The notes under the pieces: generated by a model
Databases searched by the model: none
What the model was told of the DNA's origin: nothing
Seen by the model: only the letters and a program-made list of their open reading frames with translations
Shown here: positions 9,303-19,096 of the stretch, piece after piece
How positions within the stretch are numbered: position 1 is the stretch's first letter
How the letters are laid out: each line of letters opens with the position of its first letter
Assembly: GCF_963682185.1 (NCBI RefSeq)
Contig: NZ_OY821667.1
Location: 3,733,501-3,797,500 of the forward strand
Length of the DNA: 64,000 bases
Direction of reading: 5' to 3'
Source: an uncultured Cohaesibacter sp.
GTDB taxonomy: Bacteria; Pseudomonadota; Alphaproteobacteria; Rhizobiales; Cohaesibacteraceae
Program-made: the position numbers and the translations under genes

Positions 9303-9803
9303 ATGGCAGTTACGACCGACAAGGCAGAGAAGAAATTCACCGGCAAGCATATGCTTTTATGGTTGTTTGGCTTCTTTGGCGTCATGTTCATCGCCAACGG
9401 CTTTTTCGTATATTATGCCCGCACGTCATGGCCCGGCGTGGTGGAAGAAAGCCCTTATCAGGCAAGCCAGAATTACAACAAGACATTGGCCGAAGCCGCA
9501 GCGCAAAATGAACGCGACTGGCATATGCAACTGGCGCTCAAGCGCAGCCAGCAGAAGGCTTTTCTGGTGATCGATGCCAAGGACAAAGACGGGCAGCCGC
9601 TGACGGATCTGACCATTAACGCCACCGTAGGGCGTCAGGTTACCGAAGAGTTCGACCATGTGTTGACCCTTTCTCCTTCGGGTGATGGCATCTATCAGGG
9701 GGAAATCGGAATGCTTGATCCGGGCCGCTGGCGTGTCGAGTTCGAAGCATTGCAGCAGGGGCAGAAACTGTTCCAGACCCATGAAATCATCGCTTTGAAG
9801 TGA
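9303..9803 (+). CDS. ccoH: cbb3 oxidase maturation protein FixH/CcoH
   Basis: Single-span membrane protein of 166 residues required for cbb3 assembly; it associates with CcoN maturation complexes. An N-terminal hydrophobic helix (about 17-39) ends in FFVYYARTSWPGVV, a typical FixH sequence, followed by SPYQASQNYNKTLAEA and a periplasmic beta-rich domain. It lies between ccoG and ccoI, 31 bases before the latter. Confidence 0.93.
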   Translation: MAVTTDKAEKKFTGKHMLLWLFGFFGVMFIANGFFVYYARTSWPGVVEESPYQASQNYNKTLAEAAAQNERDWHMQLALKRSQQKAFLVIDAKDKDGQPLTDLTINATVGRQVTEEFDHVLTLSPSGDGIYQGEIGMLDPGRWRVEFEALQQGQKLFQTHEIIALK

Positions 9804-9834
9804 TCAGCGCAGCGCTTGGCAGTGGGGCTTCTTG

Positions 9835-12102
9835 ATGACCGCACATCAACCTATTGAACGGGATTGGTCCGCCTTTTCTGAAAGCTTGCCCGATGGCAGC
9901 GAAAAGCTGGCGCTGGCAGTGGAGGGGATCTATTGCCCAGCCTGCATGACGCGTATCGAAAAGGGCCTGATGGATCTTGAGGGTGTCTGCAACGCCCGCG
10001 TCAATCTCTCTTCTCACCGGCTTGCGGTGACATGGAAGCCGGAGGAAACCGACCCCGAACAGCTGCTCAAGCGTCTGGCCGATCTGGGTTATGGTGCGCA
10101 TCCCTTTGACCCCGGACGGGTAAAGACGGAAGAGAAGAAAGAGAGCCAGCGTCTGTTGCGCGCGCTGGCTGTGGCGGGCTTTGCCTCCATGAATGTGATG
10201 TTGCTCTCTATCTCCGTCTGGTCGGGCAATGTCTCCGACATCACACCGGAGACCCGCGACTTCTTCCACTGGCTCTCGGCTGTGATCACGCTGCCTGCGG
10301 CCGCCTATTCGGGGCAGCCCTTCTTCAGCTCTGCTTGGCGCGTTTTGCGCAAGGGGCATCTCAATATGGATGTGCCCATCTCCATCGGGGTCATTCTCGC
10401 CTTGTTCCTGTCGGTGCTGCAAACCGTGCAACATCAAGCCGAGGCCTATTTCGAGAGCGCCCTGATGCTGCTCTTCTTCCTGCTGGTCGGGCGTTGGCTT
10501 GACCAGATGATGCGGCTGAAGACCCGTTCCTTTGCGGAGAATCTGACCGCGCTCAAGGCCGAAACGGCCATGAAGTTGTTTGCCGATGGTTCCTTGCGCG
10601 AAGTGCCGCTCTCCAAGGTTGAGCCCGGCGACAGGGTGCTGGTACGCCCCGGTGAGCGGGTATCTGTGGATGGTATGGTGCTGTCAGGCAGTTCGCAGAT
10701 TGATCAAAGTCTGGTGACGGGCGAAACGGTGCTGGTTGAGGTGACCGACGGAGACTCTGTTTATGCAGGCACTCTTAATGGCGAGAATGCGCTGACCATC
10801 TCGGTCACGGCAGCGGCCAAAGGCACCTTGCTTGATGAAGTCAACCGCCTCATTGATGAGGCCATGGAAGCCAAGTCCCGCTATCGCCACTTGGCTGATC
10901 GCGCCGCCGAATGGTACGCACCCATCGTTCATACCGCCTCGGCGGTAACCTTTGCGGGCTGGTGGCTCTATGGTATCGGCTGGCAACCGTCACTGGTGAT
11001 TGCCATCTCGGTGCTGATCATCACATGCCCCTGCGCCTTGGGGCTGGCGATCCCTGCGGTGCAGGTGGTCGCTTCCGGGTCTCTTTTCCGCAATCAGGTT
11101 TTGCTCAACCGATCCGACGCACTGGAACGCTTTGCCAAGGTGGATACCGTGGTGTTCGACAAGACCGGCACCTTGACGCGCCCCGCCGTCGGGCTGGTCA
11201 ATCCTGATGCTTGTGACGCAGAAAGCCTAAGGCTTGCCATTGCCCTAGCCAAGGCATCGAGCCATCCATTGTCTGCCGCGCTGGCGGGTATGGACCGGCG
11301 TGTCCAGCCTCTTGAAGAAGCCGTAGAGCAAAAGGGCAAGGGGCTCGAGGTGCTTCACGCTGGCGAGCGGTTACGGCTGGGGGCCATCGATTTTTGCAAT
11401 GCGCATGAAGAAGCGGAGATCATCCGGCAGGCCCATCCAACGGCTTCGCTTATCGCCTTTCAGCGTGGGGAAGAGCGCCCTATGGTCTTTGCGCTGGAGC
11501 AGCAATTGCGCTCTGACGCAAAAGACGTGATTGATAGCCTCAAGGCACGCGGGCTGGCCCTAATGATCCTCTCCGGCGATCAGCCGCGCGCGGTTGAAAC
11601 CATCGCGCAAGAGCTTGGCATCGAACAGTTTCATGCGGGCATTTCCCCCACCGACAAGATCGCTCTGATCGAAGCGGAAAAAGCCAAGGGCAACCGCGTG
11701 ATGATGGTGGGCGATGGCCTCAACGATGCCCCTGCGCTCGCCAGTGCTCATGTGTCTCTCTCACCTGTGACTGCTGCCCATGTCAGTCAGGCGGCTGCGG
11801 ACGCTCTGTTCCTTGGCGAAAAGCTCGCACCGGTGCTGCATATTCTGGATATCAGCAAACGTGCACGCCGCATCATGGAGCAGAATCTGTCTCTGGCGAC
11901 CCTCTATAATGTCGTCGCCGTTCCTTTTGCTATTGCGGGCTTCGTCACGCCATTGATTGCGGCTCTGGCCATGTCTGGCTCCTCTCTCGTGGTAACCATC
12001 AATGCCCTGCGCGCCCGTGCCAAAAGTGACCCCTGGTTCACTGACAATGGCGGATTTGAGGAAAGCCTTGCCGACAGGCGCCCATCACAGGCTGAGGGAT
12101 AA
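9835..12102 (+). CDS. ccoI: Copper-transporting P1B-type ATPase CcoI/FixI
   Basis: Cu(I)-exporting P-type ATPase that supplies copper for the CuB site of cbb3 oxidase, rather than general copper detoxification. 755 residues from the ATG (a TTG precedes it directly). An HMA domain carries C34-P-A-C37; the membrane ion-binding motif CPC is at 398-400 (CPCALGLAIP); the phosphorylated Asp is D442 in DKTGT; hinge GDGLNDAPALA is near the C-terminus. The context after ccoG and ccoH and before ccoS makes CcoI the clear assignment over CopA. Confidence 0.96.
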   Translation: MTAHQPIERDWSAFSESLPDGSEKLALAVEGIYCPACMTRIEKGLMDLEGVCNARVNLSSHRLAVTWKPEETDPEQLLKRLADLGYGAHPFDPGRVKTEEKKESQRLLRALAVAGFASMNVMLLSISVWSGNVSDITPETRDFFHWLSAVITLPAAAYSGQPFFSSAWRVLRKGHLNMDVPISIGVILALFLSVLQTVQHQAEAYFESALMLLFFLLVGRWLDQMMRLKTRSFAENLTALKAETAMKLFADGSLREVPLSKVEPGDRVLVRPGERVSVDGMVLSGSSQIDQSLVTGETVLVEVTDGDSVYAGTLNGENALTISVTAAAKGTLLDEVNRLIDEAMEAKSRYRHLADRAAEWYAPIVHTASAVTFAGWWLYGIGWQPSLVIAISVLIITCPCALGLAIPAVQVVASGSLFRNQVLLNRSDALERFAKVDTVVFDKTGTLTRPAVGLVNPDACDAESLRLAIALAKASSHPLSAALAGMDRRVQPLEEAVEQKGKGLEVLHAGERLRLGAIDFCNAHEEAEIIRQAHPTASLIAFQRGEERPMVFALEQQLRSDAKDVIDSLKARGLALMILSGDQPRAVETIAQELGIEQFHAGISPTDKIALIEAEKAKGNRVMMVGDGLNDAPALASAHVSLSPVTAAHVSQAAADALFLGEKLAPVLHILDISKRARRIMEQNLSLATLYNVVAVPFAIAGFVTPLIAALAMSGSSLVVTINALRARAKSDPWFTDNGGFEESLADRRPSQAEG

Positions 12103-12207
12103 GGTTCGTTACAAAAATCTCGTTTCATTGGATCTGCCCCTTTGCTACCAATTAAAAATCGCAAATCATCGACGTCCGGGCAGGCATAAGACAGGAGCTG
12201 GCGCAGC

Positions 12208-12414
12208 ATGAACGTTCTGTTCTTCCTTATTCCCATCGCACTGGGGCTTGGTGCGCTTGGCCTGATTGCTTTTCTCTGGTCTTTGAAAAGCAATCAGTAT
12301 GAAGATTTGCAGGGCGCTGCCTATCGTATTCTGGATGATTCCGATCTGGAGCCCGAGGAGCAGGCCAAAATCCACGCCGGTCCTCAGGATCAGGCCAAAA
12401 AAGCCAGCCGATAA
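12208..12414 (+). CDS. ccoS: cbb3-type oxidase assembly protein CcoS/FixS
   Basis: 68-residue single-span membrane protein with the standard FixS layout: MNVLFFLIPIALGLG helix, FLWSLKSNQYEDLQG, then an acidic hydrophilic tail. CcoS is needed for cofactor insertion into cbb3 oxidase. It begins about 105 bases after ccoI and ends the maturation set. Confidence 0.96.
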   Translation: MNVLFFLIPIALGLGALGLIAFLWSLKSNQYEDLQGAAYRILDDSDLEPEEQAKIHAGPQDQAKKASR

Positions 12415-12480
12415 CAAGACAGATTGAACAGGTGCTGGCGGGTATAGCAGCCAGCGAATAGACAGATAAAAGGCAAAAGC

Positions 12481-12873
12481 ATGCGCAAGGCTCTGAGATA
12501 TTTCTGGAAGGAACAGCCGATTGCCTTGTCGGTTTTTGCCTTGGCGCTTGTGTTGCTTGTCTTTTTCGGTATCCGCTTCGTGGACCGCTTTATGTATTTT
12601 CATGATCCTGCCCACCGCAATCAGGCGCTAGAGCCATGGATGACGCCGCGCTATGTTGGCATGAGCTATAAGCTGCCACGGGATGTCATCTTCGACGTCA
12701 TGGATCTTGAAAATACGGAAGGGCGCCGGATGCGCGTTGGCGAGATCGCTGACCGCATGGGCATTTCTCTTGCCGAGCTGGAGGCGAGGGTTCGCAAGGC
12801 CAAGATTGCATTCTTGGCGCAGGGAGACGGAGCGAAAAGACCTTTGGGGCAAAAAGGCGGGCCGGACAAATGA
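12481..12873 (+). CDS. Conserved single-span membrane protein of unknown function
   Basis: 130 residues. A hydrophobic helix spans about residues 15-37, followed by a cytoplasmic or periplasmic region that ends in a helix-turn-helix-like stretch (VGEIADRMGISLAELEARV, about 85-105). The stop overlaps the start of the DedA-family gene by four bases (ATGA), which suggests translational coupling. I recognise the pattern from alphaproteobacterial hypothetical proteins but know no function. A role in the membrane connected with its DedA neighbour is a guess. Confidence 0.8.
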   Translation: MRKALRYFWKEQPIALSVFALALVLLVFFGIRFVDRFMYFHDPAHRNQALEPWMTPRYVGMSYKLPRDVIFDVMDLENTEGRRMRVGEIADRMGISLAELEARVRKAKIAFLAQGDGAKRPLGQKGGPDK

Positions 12874-13532
12874 CCGAAACGATCCTCGCTCTTATCCCTT
12901 CCTATGGCCTCTGGGTTATTTTTCTCACGCTGTTGCTTTGTTCCATGGCAATCCCTGTACCGGGCTCCATGCTGATGATTGCCGCCGGGTCGTTTGCTTC
13001 TACCGGTGATATTGACCTGTATCTCGCCATGGGAGTTGCTTATGCTGGTTATGTTGTGGGGGATCAAACAGCCTATCGGGTTGCTTATATTGCTGGCCCT
13101 CATCTTTTGGGTAGATTTCGCAAATCCAAAAAGGCCGGTGCCATGATCGGCCGTGCCGAAAGGCTGCTTGAAAAGCGAGGTGTCCTTGCGGTTTTTCTGT
13201 CGCACACGGTAATCAGCCCGGTTGGCCCATGGGTCAGTTATTTGTGTGGAGCTGCACAAATGAAGTGGCTGCATTTCTCTGTTGCGTCTCTTATCGGAGC
13301 TGCCTGCTGGGTTGCAGCTTATGGTTTGCTTGGCTATTACTTTGCAGACCGATTGGCGGAGCTTGCCCAGCTCGCCAATGACGGCATCGGCTTCATCGCC
13401 GCATTGGCCGTGGCAGGAGGTGCAGCTTGGTGGCTATGGGGCAGCTGGCGTCGATATCGTGAGCGCTCACAGGCCGAAGCTATTCCTCTCAGCCTGCCAA
13501 CGGATGAACAAGAAGAAGGGCAGAAGATCTGA
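12870..13532 (+). CDS. DedA-family (VTT domain) inner-membrane protein
   Basis: 220-residue polytopic membrane protein of the DedA/SNARE-associated family. Family features are visible: the re-entrant segment with IPVPGSMLMIAAGSFAS, an internal GDQTAYRVAYIAG segment, HTVISPVGPWVSYLCG, and a final helix with a basic tail. DedA proteins take part in membrane lipid (undecaprenyl phosphate or phospholipid) flipping and envelope homeostasis; which substrate applies here cannot be told. Translation is probably coupled to the preceding gene. LysE follows after 9 bases, so the three may be cotranscribed. Confidence 0.88.
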   Translation: MTETILALIPSYGLWVIFLTLLLCSMAIPVPGSMLMIAAGSFASTGDIDLYLAMGVAYAGYVVGDQTAYRVAYIAGPHLLGRFRKSKKAGAMIGRAERLLEKRGVLAVFLSHTVISPVGPWVSYLCGAAQMKWLHFSVASLIGAACWVAAYGLLGYYFADRLAELAQLANDGIGFIAALAVAGGAAWWLWGSWRRYRERSQAEAIPLSLPTDEQEEGQKI

Positions 13533-13541
13533 GGACCTGAA

Positions 13542-14186
13542 ATGTTGTTTTCGCTGGATACCATGGGCTTGTTCATCATGACCTCCATTGTGCTCGGTTT
13601 GGCGCCCGGCCCGGATAATATCTTTATCCTCACCCAATCAGCTCTCACGGGACGAAAAACAGGCCTCATCGTTACATTGGGGCTGTGCTCTGGAATTCTC
13701 ATTCACACCATGCTTGTTGCCGTAGGGGTTTCGGTTATTTTCCGAACTTCAGAAGTCGCCTTCACCCTACTCAAGCTGGCAGGAGCCAGCTATCTGACCT
13801 ATCTGGCCTGGCTGGCCTTCAGGACCAAGGCCAGTAGCCTTGAAGATGGCGAGGCCGCCACACCCAAATTGAAGATGCGCCGCCTTTACATGCGTGGCAT
13901 CATCATGAATGTTACCAACCCCAAGGTGGCCATTTTCTTCCTTGCCTTTCTGCCACAATTCGCCGATCCGTCGCATGGCTCCATGACCCTGCAATTGTTA
14001 ATGCTTGGCGTCATTTTCGATATTGTGACGTTGTTTGTTTTTGCCCTCATCGCGCTTTTTGCCGGCTATCTGGGGGATTGGCTCAGGAAACAACAGGGAG
14101 CTCAGCGAATGATCAACTATGTGGCGGGCACGATTTTCCTGGCACTCGCAATCAGGCTTGTCACAACAAAATTCGCAAATAGTTAG
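13542..14186 (+). CDS. LysE-family amino acid exporter
   Basis: 214-residue membrane exporter of the LysE/RhtB family, which expels amino acids or homoserine-type compounds. The family N-terminal signature is present (LGLAPGPDNIFILTQSALTGRK) in split form, as is the mid-protein GIIMNVTNPKVAIFFLAFLPQF. Six membrane segments fit the expected topology. Substrate is unknown. It follows the DedA gene at close spacing; an AT-rich stretch of about 220 bases separates it from the chemoreceptor. Confidence 0.9.
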   Translation: MLFSLDTMGLFIMTSIVLGLAPGPDNIFILTQSALTGRKTGLIVTLGLCSGILIHTMLVAVGVSVIFRTSEVAFTLLKLAGASYLTYLAWLAFRTKASSLEDGEAATPKLKMRRLYMRGIIMNVTNPKVAIFFLAFLPQFADPSHGSMTLQLLMLGVIFDIVTLFVFALIALFAGYLGDWLRKQQGAQRMINYVAGTIFLALAIRLVTTKFANS

Positions 14187-14409
14187 TATTGAAAATACAA
14201 TTTATGCGATTTTTATGTGTTTTAAACGCCTATGGTTGTTATTTTTGTGGTTGATGATGTATAAAACCTAATTCGGTTTGTACATCTAATTTGTAACTGT
14301 ATAATTTTCAAATATAGCTCATATAAAAATATAGAAATACTAATTTAATACATTGCTTGGATGATGTGACCTTAAGAGTACAGTAATTTGCGTTCGAAAG
14401 GTCTCCGCA

Positions 14410-16104
14410 ATGCAATTCGGAATGAATAGTCTTTCTATCAGGATTCGGCTTTTCCTGACATTCGGCATCATCTTGGCATTCACTGCAGTGCTGGGATTAT
14501 TTGCACTAGATCGCATCAACAATATGAGTTCCATGACGCAAGATCTGGCAGCAGAGCTCACTGGGGTGGAAACTCTGGGGGAAATGGCCAAGCTTAGCCA
14601 GCAATTGCGAGCCCATGATCTTCTGCGCCAATTCACTGAAAGCGAATCCGAACGCGCTTCACTGACTGCTGAGATCGGCGAAGCACAGGTGGCCTTTTCC
14701 CGAGCCTGGAGCAGTTTTGCTCCGACCATTCAGCCTGGTGAAGATGAAAACCGTGCCAATGAGCTATTCGCAGCATGGCAGCATTTTCTAGCCGTTGAAG
14801 AAGAGGTTTCCGGTCTTCAGGCTGCCGGCATGAATGATCTTGCAAAAGAAGTCTTGCTCAATGACCTCAAGCATGACGCCGAGATCTTCAATTCCGCAGT
14901 TAGCCGGATGCTACAATTCCGAAACGAACAGGCAACAACCACCGCCACTTTGGCCGAAGACATGAGCGATAGCTCCAGCATGAGCGTAACCATTGCTTTG
15001 GCCGTTATCATTCTTGTAGGAATGCTCGTGGTCTGGTTGATCGTGCGCAATGTGTCAGGTCCTATTGTCAAACTGGCTCAGGTTATGCGTGCTCTTGCGG
15101 ACAATCATATGGACACCGATGTGCCCGGTGTGGAGCGCAAGGATGAAATCGGACGTATGGCGTCAGCCGTGCTGGTGTTCAAGGAGAACATGATCGCCGC
15201 GACCAACATGCGACAGGAAAAGGAAGAGCAGGAGCGTCTATCGGCGCAGAAACGCCATCAGGAAATGATGGATCTGGCAGACCGTTTCGAGGCTGCCGTT
15301 GGTCAGGTGGTCGAACGCGTCGCATCCGAGGCACAGGAACTTCAAACCAATGTGGGGACCTTGACTGCCGCTTCGGAAGAAACCAACGCCCAATGTGCCG
15401 CCGTCGCTGCAGCAGCCGAGCAGGCCTCAAGCAATGTGGAGACAGTGGCTGCCGCTATTGAAGAGCTGTCGGCCTCCTCACAGGAAATCGGCCAGCAAGT
15501 GTCGCATTCCACGCAGGTGGCAAACCGTGCCGTTTCGGAAGCTCAGCAGACCAATTCCCGCATGTCCGGCCTTCAGTCCGATGCGGAGCGAATCGGCACC
15601 ATCATTGGCCTGATTGACGAGATTGCTTCCCAGACCAATCTTCTGGCGCTCAATGCCACAATCGAAGCAGCACGCGCCGGAGAGGCTGGCAAGGGCTTTG
15701 CTGTCGTGGCTTCCGAGGTTAAAGGGCTTGCCGAGCAAACAGCCAAGGCAACCGCCGAGATCGCCGCTCAAATCAAGAGCATGCAGACATCCAGTACCGA
15801 TGCCAGCAGTGCCATCAATGCGATTGGTGAAACAATTGGCGAAATGAGCGATATCTCCACCTCCATCGTGGATGCCGTACAGGAGCAGGGGCAGACCACA
15901 TCTGAAGTGGCGAGCAATGTGCAACAGGCCTCTGTGGGTACCAGAGAGGTAACTGCCAATATCGAGGGAGTTTCCCTTGCTGCGCAGGAATCTGCAAACG
16001 CTTCGGCACAGGTGCTTTCATCCGCTCGGCAGCTTGCCGATCAGGCTGATACCTTGCGCACGGAGATGCAGAATTTCCTACAATCCGTCCGTGTGGCCTC
16101 CTAA
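14410..16104 (+). CDS. Methyl-accepting chemotaxis protein
   Basis: Transmembrane chemoreceptor of 564 residues. Order: short cytoplasmic start, TM1 (about 12-32), a mainly helical periplasmic sensor (about 33-190), TM2 (about 192-213), HAMP (about 213-266), then the coiled-coil signalling domain. The conserved hairpin tip reads [20 protein letters not shown], followed by [18 protein letters not shown]. No C-terminal CheR-binding pentapeptide is seen. The next gene, 47 bases downstream, encodes a solitary sugar-type periplasmic binding protein, which might present ligand to this receptor; that is inference. Confidence 0.95.
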   Translation: MQFGMNSLSIRIRLFLTFGIILAFTAVLGLFALDRINNMSSMTQDLAAELTGVETLGEMAKLSQQLRAHDLLRQFTESESERASLTAEIGEAQVAFSRAWSSFAPTIQPGEDENRANELFAAWQHFLAVEEEVSGLQAAGMNDLAKEVLLNDLKHDAEIFNSAVSRMLQFRNEQATTTATLAEDMSDSSSMSVTIALAVIILVGMLVVWLIVRNVSGPIVKLAQVMRALADNHMDTDVPGVERKDEIGRMASAVLVFKENMIAATNMRQEKEEQERLSAQKRHQEMMDLADRFEAAVGQVVERVASEAQELQTNVGTLTAASEETNAQCAAVAAAAEQASSNVETVAAAIEELSASSQEIGQQVSHSTQVANRAVSEAQQTNSRMSGLQSDAERIGTIIGLIDEIASQTNLLALNATIEAARAGEAGKGFAVVASEVKGLAEQTAKATAEIAAQIKSMQTSSTDASSAINAIGETIGEMSDISTSIVDAVQEQGQTTSEVASNVQQASVGTREVTANIEGVSLAAQESANASAQVLSSARQLADQADTLRTEMQNFLQSVRVAS

Positions 16105-16151
16105 GTGGCGCCGGTGACACAAGCAGTATAGAATTGAAGAAGGGTCCTAAC

Positions 16152-17063
16152 ATGAAACGTTTTTCGATCTTTTTGGTGTCAACCGCGTTGATGATCAATG
16201 CCGCTTCTGCCTTGACCATTGGTGCTACGATGTCCAACTCGAAAGATCCATTCCTTCAGATCGTTACCAATTCCATCAAGTCAGCTGCCCAAAATGCATC
16301 TGGCGTGAGCTTGGATTTGGTTAGCGCAGAATCTGATGGAGCTACTCAGGTTGAACAGGTCAAATCATTTATAGAACGCGGTGTCGATGCCGTTATCATT
16401 AATCAGGTTGCTGATGAAGGCGCGGAAGAACTGCAGGCACTCGCTGCATCTGCTAAAATTCCGCTGGTATATGTAAACCGTCAGCCAGCACAAAGCCGGT
16501 TCCCCGGTCCTGTCTCAATCGTTTCTTGTAACGAAATCGTCGCCGGGCGTTTACAGATGCGCTACATGGCCGATAAAGCGGGCGGGGCAGGCAATGTTGT
16601 CATCCTGAATGGCGAGTTATCCCACCCTGCAGCAAAGGCGCGGACTGCTGGCGTCAAAGAAGTCATGCAGCAATATCCGGGTCTGACGATCGTTCATGAG
16701 CAAACAGCCAATTGGAGCCGTGATGATGCTGAAAAGCTTGTAACGGGCCTGCTTGAGAAAGGCATGAAGATCGATATCATTGCCGCTAATAATGACGAAA
16801 TGGCAATCGGGGCCATCCGCGCGTATCAAAAACTGGGCAAGGATCTTGATAGTGTCGTGATTGGCGGTGTGGATGCTACGCCAGATGCTCTTGCAGAAGT
16901 CGATGCAGGGAATCTTGAGGTTTCCATCTTGCAAAATGCCGCAGCTCAGGGACAGCAGTCGATCAAGAATGCGGTCGCCATGGCTGGCGGCGGATATGCG
17001 CAGGAATTTGATTGGGTTCCATGGGAAATGGTCATTCCCTCCAATCTGTCCAAATACAAATAG
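16152..17063 (+). CDS. Periplasmic sugar-binding protein (RbsB-like), without transporter
   Basis: Periplasmic binding protein of the ribose/galactose (Peripla_BP_4) class, 303 residues. The ATG at 16152 follows AGAAGGG and gives a clean signal peptide ending near NAASA. The mature start (IGATMSNSKDPFLQIV), the core RGVDAVIINQVADEGAEE and the C-terminal half VIGGVDATPDALAEV follow the family. No ABC ATPase or permease is nearby; the upstream neighbour is a chemoreceptor, and tandem hairpins ending the unit lie after the stop. Ligand is unknown. Confidence 0.88.
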   Translation: MKRFSIFLVSTALMINAASALTIGATMSNSKDPFLQIVTNSIKSAAQNASGVSLDLVSAESDGATQVEQVKSFIERGVDAVIINQVADEGAEELQALAASAKIPLVYVNRQPAQSRFPGPVSIVSCNEIVAGRLQMRYMADKAGGAGNVVILNGELSHPAAKARTAGVKEVMQQYPGLTIVHEQTANWSRDDAEKLVTGLLEKGMKIDIIAANNDEMAIGAIRAYQKLGKDLDSVVIGGVDATPDALAEVDAGNLEVSILQNAAAQGQQSIKNAVAMAGGGYAQEFDWVPWEMVIPSNLSKYK

Positions 17064-17112
17064 TCATCATAGAGTTTCTCCCAAGCGGCTTGCCCTCTCC
17101 GAGCCGCGCCGA

Positions 17113-17167
17113 ACCGCCACTCTTCTCCTGGCGGTAAAAGGAAACCCCGCCACTGGCGGGGTTTTGT
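17113..17167 (+). terminator. Tandem hairpins ending the chemoreceptor/binding-protein unit
   Basis: ACCGCCA (17113-17119) pairs with TGGCGGT (17129-17135). A second, strong stem AAACCCCGCC (17142-17151) pairs with GGCGGGGTTT (17155-17164), loop ACT, running into T-rich sequence. This is a good intrinsic terminator. Confidence 0.85.
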
Positions 17168-17206
17168 CGTTTTTGGGCAAAGGGGCCTGTTGCTAAGGAA
17201 GGCGAG

Positions 17207-17245
17207 ATAAAAAAAAGCACCGACCGCATGACTGCGGAAGGTGCT
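17207..17245 (-). terminator. Intrinsic terminator of hemA
   Basis: On the minus strand AGCACC...CCGCA-loop-TGCGG...GGTGCT (17245-17216) is followed by eight or more T residues. Confidence 0.88.
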
Positions 17246-17281
17246 CTAGGAACTCAAGCTGAAAAAAGCTTGCAAAATAAC

Positions 17282-18559
17282 TTAGCCGCCGACGGCTTGG
17301 AAAACCTGCTGCTCGGGCTGCTTGGTCAGGTCGTGAAAGGTGCCCGGCTCGATATGGGGCAGCTTCAAACGGTCCCAGACATCCTTGAGCGCTTCGCACA
17401 GACCGTCGACCAGCTTGTCATCATGGAAAGGCGTCGGCGTGATGCGCAGGCGCTCTGTGCCACGCGGCACGGTCGGATAGTTGATCGGCTGGATATAGAT
17501 ACCGTGGGTATCCAGAAGAATGTCAGAGGCCTGTTTGCACAGATCCGGATCGCCCACGAAAAGCGGCACGATGTGGGTGTCTGATGGCATCACTGGCAAG
17601 CCGGCATTGGACAGCACTTCTTTGGTGCGCGCTGCCTGACGTTGCTGCCCATCGCGTTCGCTCTGGCTTTCTTTCAGATGACGTACAGAGCAGCAGGCGG
17701 CAGCGGCAATGGCTGGCGGCATAGCGGTGGTAAAAATGAAGCCCGGCGCATAAGAACGCACAGCATCCACAATAGGGGCCTTGGCGGTGATATAGCCACC
17801 AAGCGTACCAAAGGCCTTGGCCAAGGTGCCCTCGATGATATCGATGCGATCCATCAACCCTTCGCGCTCGGCAATGCCAGCCCCGCGTGGGCCATACATG
17901 CCAACCGCATGCACTTCGTCGATATAGGTCATGGCGTTGTATTTGTCGGCCAGATCACAGATTTCCTTGATCGGCGCTACGTCGCCATCCATGGAATAGA
18001 CTGATTCAAACACAATTAGTTTGGCGCGATCCTTGCCAGCTGCGTCCAGCAATTCTTCAAGATGCTCCATGTCATTGTGGCGGAAGACCTGCTTCTGCAT
18101 GCCGGAATTCTTGACACCGGCAATCATGGACGCATGGTTGAGTTCATCGGACAGGATAAGGCAGTTCGGCAGCAGCTTGGCAATGGTGGAAATAGCCGCT
18201 TCATTCGACACAAACCCGGAGGTAAAGACCAGAGATGCCTCCTTGTGGTGCAGATCGGCCAGTTCGGCTTCAAGCTGGACCAGTGGATGGTTGGTGCCGG
18301 AAATGTTGCGTGTGCCGCCAGCGCCGGTGCCCATCTTCTGGGCTGTGTCGCTCATGGCGTCGATCACGTCGGGATGCTGCCCCATGCCTAGATAGTCATT
18401 GGAGCACCAGACGAGGATTTCGCGTTCCAATCCATTGTCGGCGCGCCAGATGGCGTGCGGAAATCGTCCTGCCTGCCGCTCAAGGTCGGCAAAGATACGG
18501 TAGCGTTTCTCTTCCTTGAGGGAAGATACGGCGCTTTCGAAAAAATCAAGATACTGCAT
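17282..18559 (-). CDS. hemA: 5-aminolevulinate synthase
   Basis: PLP enzyme that condenses glycine with succinyl-CoA to 5-aminolevulinate, the first step of the C4 haem pathway in alphaproteobacteria. 425 residues from ATG 18559; a GTG two codons earlier is less likely. Marks: [11 protein letters not shown], the [13 protein letters not shown] loop, [12 protein letters not shown] and the PLP Lys at about 248 in [13 protein letters not shown]. Length and motifs are normal. An Fnr-like box at 18725-18738 suggests coupling of haem supply to low oxygen, as known for hemA in Rhodobacter. A strong terminator follows. Confidence 0.98.
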   Translation of the reverse strand: MQYLDFFESAVSSLKEEKRYRIFADLERQAGRFPHAIWRADNGLEREILVWCSNDYLGMGQHPDVIDAMSDTAQKMGTGAGGTRNISGTNHPLVQLEAELADLHHKEASLVFTSGFVSNEAAISTIAKLLPNCLILSDELNHASMIAGVKNSGMQKQVFRHNDMEHLEELLDAAGKDRAKLIVFESVYSMDGDVAPIKEICDLADKYNAMTYIDEVHAVGMYGPRGAGIAEREGLMDRIDIIEGTLAKAFGTLGGYITAKAPIVDAVRSYAPGFIFTTAMPPAIAAAACCSVRHLKESQSERDGQQRQAARTKEVLSNAGLPVMPSDTHIVPLFVGDPDLCKQASDILLDTHGIYIQPINYPTVPRGTERLRITPTPFHDDKLVDGLCEALKDVWDRLKLPHIEPGTFHDLTKQPEQQVFQAVGG

Positions 18560-18724
18560 TATCACTGATATCCGCTTGTTTCTGGTCCAAAGTAAGCGAA
18601 CCGGTCGGTCTTTTAGAGCTTGGCATTGCTTGCTGGTCGGAATGGGCCATTTGTTGGTTCTTGTATCAGGCCTTGATCCTCATTTCTACAGGTCTGAACT
18701 TGAACGACACTTTGCGCTGAGACG

Positions 18725-18738
18725 TTGAGATTTGTCAA
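18725..18738 (-). promoter_or_regulatory. Fnr/FixK-type anaerobox upstream of hemA
   Basis: The 14-mer reads TTGAGATTTGTCAA on the plus strand (TTGACAAATCTCAA on the hemA strand) and matches TTGA-N6-TCAA. Its centre is about 172 bp from the hemA ATG, close to the 171 bp seen at ccoN. Confidence 0.78.
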
Positions 18739-19096
18739 TTGTTGCGCAGCTTACAAATTGTTAAGGCACCCGTAAGCTAACGGTCATCTTGGTCTTTGCT
18801 TAAAGAGCGCCTAGAGCCTTGGTATGACTTATCATCTTTAATTTCCTTTGAATGGCTCCAAAGTTCACTTTTCCCTTATCCAAAAGAGGTAAACAAGGAA
18901 ATTGCGGTCTCCCCGGTGTGATATTGTCCAAACATTCTACTTTAATAAATCTCTGTAATACGAACGTATAATATTGAAAATATTTTGCAAAATTTGACAA
19001 TTATTGGATTTGGTGAACAATAGGAATAGGTATTATCGTCTATTTTGATAATATAAGTTTGTAATATTCTAGTTTTAACTTTCTTGGGGGGAGTAA
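18739..19096. other. AT-rich divergent intergenic region; no gene seen
   Basis: Together with 18560-18724 this forms the 537-base region between hemA and the radical SAM gene. It is AT-rich near 18930-19080 and presumably carries the divergent promoter. A GGGGGGAG ribosome site directly precedes the gene at 19097. Confidence 0.5.

Noticed and set aside
18516-18728. Open frame of 70 codons on the plus strand between hemA and the radical SAM gene
   Set aside because: It overlaps the hemA 5' end and regulatory region; no motif or ribosome site.
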